Origin: Gamarada debralockiae
Taxonomy: Eukaryota > Ascomycota > Leotiomycetes > Helotiales > Hyphodiscaceae
Direction of reading: 5' to 3'
NCBI GenBank assembly: GCA_002803225.1
Contig: NXFV01000401.1
Location: forward strand, 1 to 64,000
Length of the DNA stretch: 64,000 bases
Both the position numbers and the translations under genes were made by a program. Positions 45,505 through 58,267 of the stretch are shown here, piece by piece. Position 1 is the stretch's first letter, and each line of letters opens with the position of its first letter. Below the pieces are notes generated by a model, which did not search any database, was not told the origin of the DNA, and was given only the letters and a program-made list of their open reading frames with translations.

Positions 45505-46517
45505 AGGGGGGAGCGTACTCTAGGCCATGTAATGGAACTCCACACCTTTTGAATCTGAGGTGAAGGGGCTATGTCCGATCATCCGTCGTTTGGTCTGCTG
45601 GTGCGGAGTTCGGTTGTGCGATTGCTGATCCTGAGTAAGCAGGAGTGAATGCGGGCCCGAGTGATGATAAATGCAAAGGACGCTGGTGGTGGGGCCTTGA
45701 TACGACGACTCGCTCTCGTCTCTCCGTCTTTTATGTAAGAAAGCACAGGCTCCACATAAGATGCTGACGGTGAAATACGAGTCAGGGGAAGGAAGCGGGA
45801 ATGATGCGAGATACTGATTCGGATTGGGGAGGGAGAACGAATGCGAGATTTGTAGATGTGCAACAAAGTATAAGAAGGTGATGGGGAAGAGTTGATTACT
45901 GATGACTGAATACGAAAGGTGCGAGGAGCGATAAAATATCGTTGTCCAACAACACAGGAGAGAAATGCACCGAGTGCCAAAAAGACGTGCATCAGAATGA
46001 TCTGGCCGAAAGAGCGTGATATGAGAGGAATGCAATGTGCAACAGATGAAATCTCAGAAGAGCAATAAGGTACTCTGATGAATGCCACCAAACCTAATGA
46101 TAGACCGCAGGCTCACAGTGCAAGTTGAAAAGACGGTATCAGGCAATAGGTATTATATTCTTATATACCAACGCAAGCATCAAACGTGGTCAATCCATCG
46201 ACCACCATCCACATGCAATGCACCCCCCCCAAAAAAGGGGAATCCCATCATACGCCGACCATGTATAAGCTCGCTCCAACCCTCAAAAGAACCCAAGCGC
46301 CTCTGCAGCAAAAACACTCGCAAAGGCAAAATCCAAATGAAGCCTCTCCATTTTTCCATTTTTGGATGCAAATCCCATTCCCTTCGTGCATATGTATGTT
46401 CGTAACGTAATAAAACCAGTCTGATGCCCCCAATCCTGCGATTGAGGACATAAAGAATATCTCTTTCAAGAATAACGCCGGAACAATGCTTGCCCAAAAT
46501 CAATATGAGAAAAGAGT

Positions 46518-47489
46518 TTAGGCGGATGTAGTCGGACACTCTGTTGATGGGCAGGTAGATATCGTGGACATTCCCAAGCCTGAGTCTTCGGAGCCACGTC
46601 GTCCAGAGATATTGAGAACTCTGTAGAGTAGACTTTTTCTCCGGCCTTCTCCGCCTCGTTTGTGCTGAAAGTCGTGAACTCCGCCGCGGACACGTGGTCC
46701 CATTGTCCTGCCGCCGCTCGGTAATCTCCGTGCCATTTCTCGCTCCCAGGCACTGTGGCCTTCGATGCTGGTCTTGCGGTCCAGTTCCTCTTCCCAGCCG
46801 TAAATATCCGAGCTTGCCGCTGATTGAACGCTTGCTGCTGAACTGGAAATCATGCTGGTCGCTGAGCTTGCAACGTTCGTATCGATGGTAAGAGCACCAT
46901 GGCTGTACCGATCATCAATAAGAGTGCTGGCTGTGGTAGTCGTTGCAAGACTGGTCCTGGACTCGTGCGCGATTGGATGGGCCGATATCCAGACTCCGTT
47001 GTCAGTTTCGAAGGCGAAGTCCATCAGATTGGCATCCATGGCAGTATCAACAGACATTCTGTCGTCCCCGGAAACGGGCGTCGTTTGGACCTGGATCTCT
47101 TCTGGCACTTTGGCTGGGATATAAAAAGGTTGCACCGTAGCAACTTGCATCCTCTTCTGCGGCGGTTTCATATCATTATTTTCTTCTCTGTTTCCAACAG
47201 AGGTATTTTCTTTTGCGGCCACGCCACCCCCTCTAACACCTTCAATTCTCCCTCCTAATCGAGGCGATCTGGGAGATCGCAGGTCCTGATTACTGCCACT
47301 GGAACGAGCTGATGCTAGCGATGCAGCGAGGGAAGGACGATGACCACTAAGATCCACGGGTGAACCAGGATGAGCTTCTAACAATGGTGAAGAATCACCA
47401 TCGCTAAGCTTCAAACTGGTACCTCCATGAACCAGCAGTGTCGTAGGAACCTTCCGACGAGTCGCGAGGCCTGCTACAGGATGTTCCAT
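46518..47489 (-). CDS. Ser/Thr-rich ORF in phase with the upstream RGS gene
   Basis: 323 codons from the ATG at 47489. Composition is Ser/Thr/Pro/Arg-rich, with a more ordered C part (DIYGWEEELDRKTSIEGHSA, then WEREMARRLPSGGR, and RRKSLLYRVLNISGRRGSED). No family is recognised. It is in the same phase as the RGS gene ending at 47556, and the 66 bases between are open (encoding SSPNDIFSIIPHPVIGP). It may therefore be the C-terminal half of one longer protein, interrupted by a single TGA, rather than an independent gene. Confidence 0.5.
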   Translation of the reverse strand: MEHPVAGLATRRKVPTTLLVHGGTSLKLSDGDSSPLLEAHPGSPVDLSGHRPSLAASLASARSSGSNQDLRSPRSPRLGGRIEGVRGGGVAAKENTSVGNREENNDMKPPQKRMQVATVQPFYIPAKVPEEIQVQTTPVSGDDRMSVDTAMDANLMDFAFETDNGVWISAHPIAHESRTSLATTTTASTLIDDRYSHGALTIDTNVASSATSMISSSAASVQSAASSDIYGWEEELDRKTSIEGHSAWEREMARRLPSGGRTMGPRVRGGVHDFQHKRGGEGRRKSLLYRVLNISGRRGSEDSGLGMSTISTCPSTECPTTSA

Positions 47490-47555
47490 TGGTCCAATAA
47501 CAGGATGAGGGATAATAGAAAAGATATCATTAGGTGACGACGTGACCTGTCGCCC

Positions 47556-48749
47556 TCATAAAGCACTGCTCCCACTCTCTTCGCTGCCTTCCCGGTAACG
47601 CGTACTACCTGAACTGGAACCTGACCCACGGCCCTTCTTCCATCCAAGCTTGGCACTCATCTTCTTCCAGCTACTACCTTCAGGTCGGATGGTTTGAGGA
47701 CTTGTCCCAGGAGTAACTCCAGTAAAGCCCGCATCGGAGGTTGGTGGAGTGTTGGGAGGAGTCATCGGCTCTAAAGCAGAGATTGATGGCGAAGGTGAGT
47801 CAGTACTGTCGTCGGTGAGACTGTCTGGGGCCTCAGGTGCTGAGGATGCTGCGGAAGAGCCAGAAAGATAGGTCGAGATACGGGACGAAGTGGTGCGCGC
47901 CAAGGCGGCGGTAAGGTGAGATTGATGAGAGTGTCGTGGTGATGTTCCGCTGGATGACTGAGTGACGACATCGTTCCCACTGATAGGAGGGGTATCATCC
48001 CTTTGATTACGAGTTCTCGCAGGAGACAGTGATCGCTCATCCATAGACCCAGTCATATATGTATCCATCATGGATTCATTGGATGTCCATGGGCTGCCCA
48101 AGGATTCCGAAGGTCGGACAGGAGCGACAGAGTTGAGGAATGGAACAAGCACAGACTCATCCATAAGCTCATAAATGATCTTGACGGCTGGCTCCAGCTC
48201 TGCTGGGTCTGGGGGAGTGAACTCATAAGGTAGAGACATTAAGCGATTTCGGACGTCAGATGGTAGGTTGACTTCTCGAGGGGCATTTGGTGCGATGTAC
48301 GCATCCAACAATTTCGACCACAACATCTTCACGTACTCGCAACCCTGTGTGTGGGGGGATAACGGTGTATGAGGGTCCCTTTCCACCATTGTGTGATAAT
48401 GTGTTGTGTATCGCGTGGCATCCATCGTGAATTCCAATGTTTCCAAGCAATGGTTTTGTGACAAGTATGCCATGAAGGCACTGAGCGTCCATGGCGGCGA
48501 CGTCGTATTCGCAAGAACTTCTTGTAGCGTGGGCCGTCGAGGGCAGTATGGACCTGTCGGTATCGAAAGACTCAGGGGCCTCGACGGCGGCAGATCTCCT
48601 GACGACATGAAGCCTTCGTCGTCTGCGTCCCAGTCCGAAAGTACGGACGAGCAACGCGGGGATATTTCTTTTATGACGGGTTTTGCGAGGTATAATGAAG
48701 GCGGTTTTCGATGTTTCGACCTTCGCATCGCGCTTCGAAGATATTTCAT
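47556..48749 (-). CDS. RGS-domain protein (regulator of G-protein signalling)
   Basis: RGS proteins speed GTP hydrolysis by G-alpha subunits and so switch off receptor signalling, which in moulds controls growth versus conidiation. The product from the ATG at 48749 is 397 aa; a GTG two codons upstream is ignored. The N-terminal part after a basic leader contains the RGS helices: RPTLQEVLANTTSPPWTLSA, then FMAYLSQNHCLETLEFTMDA, then EYVKMLWSKLLDAYIAPNAP and REVNLPSDVRNRLMSLP with AVKIIYELMDESVLVPFLNS. About 160 Ser/Thr/Pro-rich residues follow, ending in a TGA. The fold order resembles the small RgsA-like class of filamentous fungi. It has a very long upstream region without genes. The reading phase continues open after the stop. 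Confidence 0.85.
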   Translation of the reverse strand: MKYLRSAMRRSKHRKPPSLYLAKPVIKEISPRCSSVLSDWDADDEGFMSSGDLPPSRPLSLSIPTGPYCPRRPTLQEVLANTTSPPWTLSAFMAYLSQNHCLETLEFTMDATRYTTHYHTMVERDPHTPLSPHTQGCEYVKMLWSKLLDAYIAPNAPREVNLPSDVRNRLMSLPYEFTPPDPAELEPAVKIIYELMDESVLVPFLNSVAPVRPSESLGSPWTSNESMMDTYMTGSMDERSLSPARTRNQRDDTPPISGNDVVTQSSSGTSPRHSHQSHLTAALARTTSSRISTYLSGSSAASSAPEAPDSLTDDSTDSPSPSISALEPMTPPNTPPTSDAGFTGVTPGTSPQTIRPEGSSWKKMSAKLGWKKGRGSGSSSGSTRYREGSEESGSSAL

Positions 48750-51700
48750 GAGCACTGAGTGCAGTGGCTCCTTCCTCTTTCAGTAAACGGGTATTACACC
48801 TCTGCAAACGCTCGCAGATCCCAACGTTCCGCAGCAATTATGTTGTATGTGAATTGTATCGTTATTATACAATAATTGAACGCTATCTTGTCGAATGCAT
48901 TGGTCGAAGGGGCGGGTAATTGTACAAGAAGTCGTGAAAAGGTTTTTGCGTTTGGAAGTCTGAGCTCGTAACCCCGCCGTTGGATGCGTGTGAAAATAAA
49001 GAAGATCGTAACGTCGTGGTCTGCGGGTAGCCGTGCTATGCCAAGTCGTGACGAGAAAATCCTCCAATTATTCTATTCCGTGACCGAGTGCAAACGGGTA
49101 TTGACCTTGTGGTGGTGTAGAGAGAGCCGAGTTTCGGGAATGTGTTGCAGTGTGAAGGATGGTCGCAGTAACGGAAGGTTGAGCGATTCGCCAGGCTGTC
49201 TAAGGTGTGTCTTGAAATATTGGTGAAATGGGTATTATTTTTGGTGTGACCTTTCGGAAGGAGAGCAGGCTGAGGGTCGCGCAAGGAGAGACGACGATTG
49301 AATTAAGAGGCTGTCAAAGAATGGCTGAAGTACGCAGAACTTCGGGTATCTCGAAGAAAGGAAAGATAAAACAGTCCAAGGAGATATAAATCGAAGCAAT
49401 CTGTAGGCTCCCACTCAGTCCGATTGCACAATCAGGCCAAAGTTTGGTGGTGTTGTTGTGGATTGGTAAGAGGTGAGGCGGCGTAGGTCAGTCTACCTAG
49501 CGATACAACTGATGGCGACTTTGATGGATATGACGACGATGAGGTTATTCGTTTTGAGGTGTATTTTCGTAAGAGAAGAATAGTGAGGGATGCGAACAAT
49601 GAAGGAAGTGTAGTTATTCCCACGTCTCGTGAGTGGCTTTTTGGTGAGGTTCTTTTTTTCCGTCGTGGTCAAAGGAGTTCTTCGGCGACGGGACTGGGCC
49701 AACAAGGTTTGGCAGCCACAACAGCGTCAACGGAGGACCACGATTGAGGTTGACTTGGTGCTAGTAAAACATCGGACCATTCGAGAGTGGATCTGGTAGG
49801 AAGGGCATGATGGAGCGATGCATTTTTGCAACAACTCTTCTCAGCCTATCCACTGGAACCAGTATCCAAGAAGCATAGCCAGAAAGTAGTAGTGTTAGCA
49901 GTCGTCAGAGACAAGAGAACACTACTTTAGAGGAACTTTAGGGCCCTACGGTAATACACTAAATTAGACTAAGACTAGGCTGGAAGTAAGAAGCCCATGT
50001 CAAGACATGCTTAGGCATGAGAAATAAGTTACTATTACCGTAGGGGGAAAGGCGCGAAAATGCAGCCCACGAATTGCGATAATCTGAACCTGAGACGGTA
50101 TAGCAAACACCAAGGATCGTGCAGCTGTTGAAGGGCGGCGAAGACTGTGGGGCACGCTAGAATGGCGCTAGAAGGGCATGAAGGGGCGAATTGGATTGAA
50201 GGTTTCTTTGTAATCTGCGTAACAGGTGGCCAATTATGTGTTATCAATTTGCCACCTTACCTATTCGGCTTAGCATCGAAGGAGAGCATGCTTCCTTGGC
50301 TGGCATGCTTCAAGGATATGGCGAGAACTTCGCCCCCGTCGTGACAAAGGCGGCGTCTCTGGTTCCAGCAAGCTCCAGGTTGTGCCGGCCTTGCCATATG
50401 AGAATGGTCTGGCGTTTCTTGGCGACAAGTCCAAATTTATGGCCGATCGCTCGTAAAGGATCTAAGGATTGGGCAAGGGCATGGCCGAGGTGTGAGGAGA
50501 TGTGTGGATGCGACAGGTTCCCCCTTATCGTGAGGTCCATATGTATCAGGACATGCCCGAAGCTGAGATTCTGGAGATAGATCCGTAAGAGAACAAACGC
50601 CGTGAGAAAAGGAGAGAGGAAAAAAGTAAGATGTGAGAGTGAGATTCCCAGAAAACAAAAAAGGGGCGATGCAGAATGCAGATCGCAGTCAGAACTCAGA
50701 AAGTTGATGGGTGGAAGAGCGCCAGAACACGTGCTGCAATGGAAATCGACTCATGGAAGTCACTCATCGAGTCTGACTGAACAATTCTCATCACACCATC
50801 GAAAGTCTCCCTCAATCCGTCTAAAATCCTTCGCGTCATACCTGAGCTCCTCTGAACGCGGAGCTTTTTGCAGTATCGCCATCTCCTTTTGCGCGCTTTC
50901 TCTAAGAGTTGACGTTCTGGCGATGAAGTCTGAATTGGGAAGATTGTCTCAAAGTCTATCTTGATAGCGGATGACGATACCCAGTAGCAGCGAGGACAAA
51001 CCCCTCTTCGAAAACAACTCCACTTCGCTCGCACATCTGCCGTCACCAGCTGTTTCCTATCAAATCCAAGTGCCGAAGGTACCTCTGTGCAAAATTCTTA
51101 AGTGTCGTGACTTTTCACGAGACCAATTTAAAACACCTCTATCTTCCCAGATTTCGGTATGCACAAACAAAATCTATGGGCTAAGGTGATGCTGAAGATC
51201 ACGGCATTCGAGTTTTGTGGCCATCCGTATCGCAACTTACTACAGCCGATCATCATGCGCAACATTTCTACCTGAGCTTTGATTGATCCTCTTTCTTAGG
51301 CCTTGAGGAGCTCCTCTTCTGTTTTGCTGGCCTCTTCCTATCACATTACTGTATCACGACGCTTTTTATAAGATGCCTGCTATTGACAGAGCTACACCAA
51401 TGTGAGAAGGTGCCCATTACGGATATATCACGGCAAATCAGCCTATGCAGCCGTTAAATCATTTTATGTTTGGCGAAAAGCTAGGGAAAGAGGCTCCAAG
51501 TTCCAATCCTCACACCAATGTACGTACAGTGCGTGTACTCCGTAAAGTATATCATCATAATATTCTGAGTTCGGCTCGAACTGGAAACAGCTGTCCGCGC
51601 CGTCATGGTGGTTTCTCCCTCGGAGACCGAGAGCGAGGTGGCATCATAAACTTTGGGATAAGCCCAGGGTTGCTGGTTCCATGTCCATGTACGCACATGG

Positions 51701-54700
51701 AAGCTCGAAATGGTCATCACGAACAAATGAGCATCCGTATCTGCTCATAACCCCTCATTTACGCGAAACATCCAATGGTTCTCGAAGTCCAAGGGCCTCA
51801 ATTTCCATCTCCAATAACCATAAACTCACCTCCAGATCAGCGGTGTTCCACAGCAGGGTCTCGGAGCTTACGATTCGTCAAAGAACAATCTGAAGCACGC
51901 CTTGAACGCTTCCGTGCCGGTGTTGCCGCCGCCTTTGGCATCATAGAAAGAAACTTGGCCGTTTACAATTTTGACGAGGTCACGGCGGAAGGGCGACACG
52001 AATCCATCGACAAGCATCATCGGGCAATTTTCCCATAAGGCCAAGAAAAGACAAGGCGCAAGACCCCATCCGATCCATCGATGATACCACCGCTGGCCGA
52101 GGTTGTATCACGAACCGCCCGCGCTGATTATTGTCCGATTGTTCAGTTATTGGGATTTTCCAGGTAAGGGCTTCAGCTGAAATGCTGCTGTATTATTTAT
52201 TGATTACTGTTCAGAGGCACCAATAAAGAGAGGGGCTTGGTCTTGCAAGCACCTTCTTAATCAGTCAGACATCATCGCTGCGCGCGGCTCTGATGGTTAG
52301 AAGTAAAACATTTCATAATCATCGAACGTATCACTCACGCGTCACTCATAAACCTGCGATCGCCTCCTTTAACAGCCCGCCATCTCTAAATTAAAGAATA
52401 TTCGGCGCTCCTTCTAGAACAATGACTCAATATCCACCTCCACTTCATCCACTCCCGACGCAATCTATCCCTTACCGCCAACCAGAGGGCACCAGCGTCC
52501 GTCAAAATGGAGATCTCCAAATTTGCCGACAAGCCTCGTTCCTCGGAGCAAGGATGCCGGGCATGACCCATGTTTTCCCGGAAAAAGAAACCCGCTAGAA
52601 CGAAAATCTGACGTCTGGCGCCTTCTAGAACTTTGCCATTTCCGTTGGCTTGGTGGTCTTCTCCAACGCCTCCCGCCAAACAAGCGCTGTCACACGCACA
52701 AAAAGTGAGACTCGTCTCTCCAAGCTAAGAACGAAAACTCATTTGCTATCTGGAAATTAGATCGTCGTTCCCGACGGCACGGGGAGGATGATTAACACAT
52801 CGAAACCGCAGGAGAGAAAGAGGGTCCGGCATCGCCGTCGCCGTACACAACGGGGGATGTTTCTAAGAAAAGAAGGTGAGGCTGAACCTTTTTTGTTTTT
52901 CCTTTTCTTTAAGGGAAGAGGGATGAGGCGACGGCCGCCGACGGCTCGGTTCTTTTTGCGTCAATGCACGTGCCGAAGCACGGGGCTTTAGAGGATGTGG
53001 AAGGAGGATTTGTCCTTTTGACACATAAGCTGAGCCGACTCCGCTGCCTACCTCCTTAGCACTTCTTTTGACAGACGCCAAACACTGCAGTACGTAATTA
53101 TGTGTGCAAAATACTTACCTTGTGAGGTTCAAATACCGGACTTCACGACGGTGAGGAAAATTTTCTTGTGACGGAGGTGCGCGGGCATGACCGAAGTCTG
53201 TTTCATTCTGCGTCGGTATCTTGCTCTTCCTTTCTTTGTACCACGAGGAAGAAGAATTTTCAGCGGGAAGCGTCCGATGGAAAGCGAGCGCACTGAACGC
53301 TTTTCCCTTCGTGTTCGCCGAGGGTGATCGCGGTTACGTGATGGTTGTACAAAGTTGTATGAGGATTTTCATGCTCCGGAGAGAATTTTGAGACGTCAAA
53401 GGGTCAATTGGGACCGAGAGAGGGACAACACGTGGTGAAGCTGTTGTAGCTTAGTCACGTGACCATGTCCCTTCCTGAGAGTTTCCTTTTGGTCATGAGC
53501 TGAAGGCTTGGCCGCGGACTTCTCCAGTTCATGTCGATATTGCTGCCTCTTCGTATCCTACCCTTCGATCCATAACAGTCTCAATTTATCTCTCATTATA
53601 TCCAGGAGATGACGAGCAAGGAACAATTCGTGTCACTGAAATTATTATCGTCACACAGCTTGCGCCGTCTTTACGAGTCAACCTCCCAGAACAGATGTCT
53701 CGGTACTCGAATTGTAAGGCTCTCTTTCTATTTTCGGGTTATTATAAGTTCTCTTGACGGTGAAACTGTTCATTGAATTTGCCCTCTGAGGAAGCAGCCG
53801 GGAAACTTCAAGAATCTCTCAATTATTGTCAAGCATAAAGCAATCATTCGAGTGAATGACAATTGCTGATTGACAGGTGACAAGTATATAAACGATCCTC
53901 GTGGTCGTCAGTAATCTCCAGACTCTATGCATAGCAGAAGAGCAGCCATGTTTCTGGGAAGCAACACTTGCGTACATGCTGGGTATCATACAAGCGCGCC
54001 CTTGTTGACGACCGCGACTCACACTTGCTGTAGACCACGTCAGCCTTTGCTTTCACGCAGTTGCTGCTAATGATATTACTATTCTGGTATCGAGTGCGTT
54101 GTTGGAGGTGATACAATATCTGTCGCGAATACTGCTACCGCTGTCGATTGGCATCATGTTGGCGAGATCCTTTTTCCTTTATTTCGCCCAGAGATAGACA
54201 GGTCATCACTACGGCATGCACTGGGTTGATATCTCTAACAAACTCACAATCTTGCCCGGTCAGAGCAGGCAGCGATCCAGAGTATTCATGTGTTTCTTGG
54301 GAGCAGGCGCTGGATGGCACTTGAGGATTTCTGATCTTTGGGTCTGACCTCGACGATGGAATGAGGAGGAAGAGGGGGTGAGCATAAATCTTCTCACAGG
54401 AAGCTTTGTGAATTTAAAGTCAGTAAATCGCTCAGATTCAATGAACAACCCGCACACTCATTGCTGAGTGATGCCCAAGATTCACTCCTGTTCACGCTCC
54501 CTGCTGCCGCTTGAGAAAATGTCTTTCTTGCTTCAAAAAGCTCTTCTGACAGTCAGATTACGTTTTCCTTTGTACATATGGTGTGGAATTCATCCTAGAA
54601 CTAGACTACATCCTCTCCTACCCACTCCTGCACTCACGTTATGTTTTCGTAACATCGAATTCGCCCCAGACTTGTACATCCATCTCTAACATCTGTCTCT

Positions 54701-57700
54701 ATAACGATGGCAACGATTCTCCCAGCTCTTCCATCGATGCGACTAGCAGGCAGGGCAAGCCCGCTTTGAGTTTTATGTTGCTCGATGAGGCACGATTGCC
54801 AGTGAGAAGAACAAGGCAGGCAGACGCTGTTCCTCTTTTTCTTTGTTTAGGTTTGATTTTAGTTTTGAGGTGTGTTTGTTGGCTGCACGGCTTCGGAGCA
54901 CGAGAGGGGTTCGACAACGAGAATTAAAGACAGCAGTCAGAGGGAGTTTCTCCAAGGCTCGGACGTTGCGAGGGAATTTTTTAGGGTACATCGTGTCTCG
55001 GGACCCAGTGGACGAGCTGCCCAGTGCATACTTACGATGATACAGGTCTTGGGCATGTCTGTTTGAGAGAAGCGAACGTAATGTAGATTATTTGGAAACA
55101 AAGGAGGTGGTCAGGGGATATATTCGAATGTGGCTGATTGCTTTGCTTCTAGATCAAAGTTGATTTGGAGATTTGAGAGGGGATAGAATAAGGTGAGGGT
55201 ATGCCGTGGCGGGTAGCTGCTGCCTTGCGGTACCTGCTTTCAGTGCTTTCTTCGCTCATCATCGCTTGATTATACTTATTGCTGCTATCACTTCGAGTAT
55301 AGGAATGCCGATGCTGTTTCCCCCTCATTGATAAAGTCGCCAGAATTTTGCCTCTTTCCGCTTGTCTACTCGTCCTGTACGTCGAGGACATCCTCGAATC
55401 CAGGGTCTCTGTAACTTGCTCATTCAGGGAAAAAGGACGGGATTTCCACTGGCCACATCCACAAACTTCAGATGTGATTTCGGGCTGAGGGGATTGGCAA
55501 GCGCTAGGCGGGAAAGGATCCCGAGGCTAGGAGGGGGCACGAGATACTCAACTGCCGGTGGCCGATCTTAGTGCGCGGTTGTTCTATGCATGCATACCCA
55601 TTGGGTTTGCAGGTGGAATAACTTTCCTTCTCGAACACCTTTTTGACTTCTGTCAGTTATGGGAGGTGCGGAGTTGGGAGCGGGACCCTGGATTTCCCGC
55701 TGCTCGCGTGCACTTGTATTCGGGAGAATTTTGTCAGGGGAAGAGGGATTTCAGGGTCCTCCTAAGTCGATGCATCTTGAATATGGAGTGATCTTTCTTC
55801 TGTAAGACTTTGACTCCTGTCACTTCGTCCTTGAGAAATAGTGGGTTGGACCCTGGATATCCCACTGCTCGCGTACACCCTCTCAGTTGAAGGTATTCCC
55901 GAGGCTCCAAGTTCGAGTCTTACGTCATGGGAGGTTTTCAGGGTCTTCTTGACTCAATTATCAATTGAATGGGTATGGAATATACACTTTCAAGATGGAG
56001 TGTTTTGCTTTTGCCGCTTGGTGTTCTGCTTTAGAAAGAACTTCGAGAACCTTGCATCGCTGTAGCTCTGCAGACAACAAAATGAGCTAGCTCTACTTGC
56101 AGCTATAGTCATATACCAGGCGAGATGTTTCTTTCGTCCAATTTCTTCTCCCGTTGCAAGGCTGAATATCGCACGCGAGAAAGTTGCTGTTGTCGATGAA
56201 GGAGTATGAATGTTGAGATCAAAGGCAGGTTCCCAGATGTTGTGGGCTTAATAAAAAGCGTCCAGCAATCAATGTTATGAAATAGCCCTAAAAATTTGGA
56301 GCTAGCAGAAAGGGAGATGCAATCTTATTGTCCAATGCCATCTTGCTCAGTAGCCAGGTGTAATCACCTGCCAAGTGAGGGGCCGTGAAGTTGATATTTA
56401 AATAGTATATGTGATGGCACACCACAGAAAAGTTATTATTGACTAGTAGATTCACTTTAAACTTCTGCAGGACTATTGACCAAACTTTTGATGGCTCAAT
56501 TAAGATCAAGCATTCACACTCTAGCTCCTGCTATGTATATAATCCACGCTCCTCTGCGTCAAAGAGAATCTCCTAAGGATACTTGCTGCCTACAACCCCA
56601 TTCCGCAATGTGTAGACCATATTTTACTGCTGAAATCCTCTACACTTAAATAAAGATAGAAAGGAACACCGGTACACAGCACTGACAACTTTATGAAGGG
56701 TAGATAGTAGAGGGTATGGACGGTAGAGCTAGGTGAAGTGTTTGATCAATGTCAAAATTATTGATGTTTGTCCGAGTTTCGACAACTGGAGTGACTGCTT
56801 TCTACATTTAGATAAGCCTGGTTACTCAGGCTATATTTCTCTTTCCCTACGCTACCAGACCAGCGGATAAAAGACACTTTGATCAGAACGATAAGTGAAG
56901 CACCAAGAGTCACTGAGCAAGCAACTGACGGCTACCTACTCTCCATTGACTCACTTTACTTTGTATCTCCAGCTTTGTATAAGTAGGGCATGGCTTTCGC
57001 AAAAGCACCCCTCATGCTAGACACATCCTCAAAGGAACTCCGAGATGGGGCTTCGGCCGCAGCTAAAGGTGTGTAAACGACTCCTGAAAGGTCACAGGAT
57101 AGCACAACTTCGTCTTCGTAGTCAGCATGAGCTCCTTGCCATTGCTTACTAGTGCAGCAGCGTCGTTTGTGTTGATCTGTTTACCTGTTTACCTATATCG
57201 AGAGCTTTGTCTGTGTCGTTCTTCATTCTGCTTCAATCAAAGTGTTTCTTCCTCCAAGAATCCATGCACTGGTACAATGGGGGATTTCAAAGCATAAGTT
57301 TGGGCATTTGTGGGATCTATATTGTACAGCAATCCAGCCATTGACCGAGATACGGCCTCCACTATGCTCTGGCAGGATATAAGGGAGAGCAGAGTCTATT
57401 GAAGAAAACAGCAGACAAGCATTCTTTATCTACTAGAATCGATACTATCATGAGTATGTATAAGGGTGAAGTAGAGGGGTGAATCGCTAGAACTAGATCG
57501 CTGAGCTGTGGTTAATGACTCACTCTTTCACGGCGCTCCTAGAGGTACTGTACAAATATAAATGGGACCTCTCACCCGTCAAAGGGAAAGAAAAATTAAT
57601 GAGACGCGACAGCCCTTGACAATGGTCTGTAATGGACAGCACTTACCCATCCAATAGCATAGAAGCTAATGCTGCAATGGCCAAAAGGATTTGCGGAGGG

Positions 57701-58267
57701 TCTTCCCAGATTGGCTTTGCAGAGGAGGTACCATGCGTAACATATTTGAGAAAGAAATAGTTACTGATAGAGTGATCGCTAAACTTGTGATAATCGATAT
57801 CTCAAAGTTGGCGAGACTGAGTTAGGCCTCGATACAGATTGCACAACTGGAGGTGTTCTGTAAATAATGGGGTCAGACGCAGAGCTGGACGAGAAGGTGC
57901 CAAAGCTCTGGCATCCATCTCCAAACCTTTAAAATTATGGATATGCAGAACTTCTGCCGATTCCATTAAAGGCATTGATGGATGGTGTGAGTTGCTAAGG
58001 CCTAACAATGACACACGAATTAATAACAATGAGAATGCTATAATGGGAAAGAGATCAACAGTGATTGTAGGGGATATGGTATTCTAGGATACAAGGGGGT
58101 GAAAGGGGCGACGCTTGTGTTGAAGAAATCTTTTTATTTGATGCATGACCTTCACCTAATGTGCCACCGATCTCTAGATGCCCCTTTGGCGCCAATCGCT
58201 ATGCTCCCAAATGCAGAGGAACTATCCTACATCTCATCCCATCTTCCAAGCAATTATAAACCCCAGA
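48750..58267. other. About 9.5 kb without a recognisable gene
   Basis: Normal base composition and no long frame: the longest are about 120 codons, overlapping each other on opposite strands and without recognisable motifs. There is no transposon terminus, no LTR and no convincing tRNA. The segment flanks the RGS gene start on one side and the CIA1 3' end on the other. It may hold a long 5' leader and promoter of the RGS gene, noncoding transcripts or worn-out gene relics. Confidence 0.5.
55676..55878. repeat. Diverged duplication of about 38 bp, 165 bp apart
   Basis: A GGGACCCTGGATTTCCCGC-type segment near 55680-55714 recurs as GGACCCTGGATATCCCACTG near 55848-55878. CTGCTCGCGT follows in both copies. 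The sequence between is unrelated. Origin unknown. Confidence 0.6.

Larger units (their letters stand above)
43623..46517. other. Long intergenic region with minisatellite and hairpin
   Basis: About 2.9 kb between two minus-strand genes. No gene is supported. It holds a minisatellite at 45230-45395 and a perfect-looking hairpin at 45435-45504. The frames at 45520-46091 on the minus strand overlap each other and have no recognisable product. Confidence 0.45.

Noticed and set aside
45520..46091. Two overlapping minus-strand frames of about 170 codons
   Set aside because: They overlap out of phase, have no recognisable motif, and lie in a low-complexity intergenic region.
50602..52038. Several 70-120 codon frames on both strands
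   Set aside because: They are mutually overlapping, with no motifs, no plausible splice joins and no family resemblance.
55905..55935. tRNA-like T-arm (AAGTTCGAGTCTT)
   Set aside because: No matching acceptor, D-arm or anticodon arm could be folded around it.
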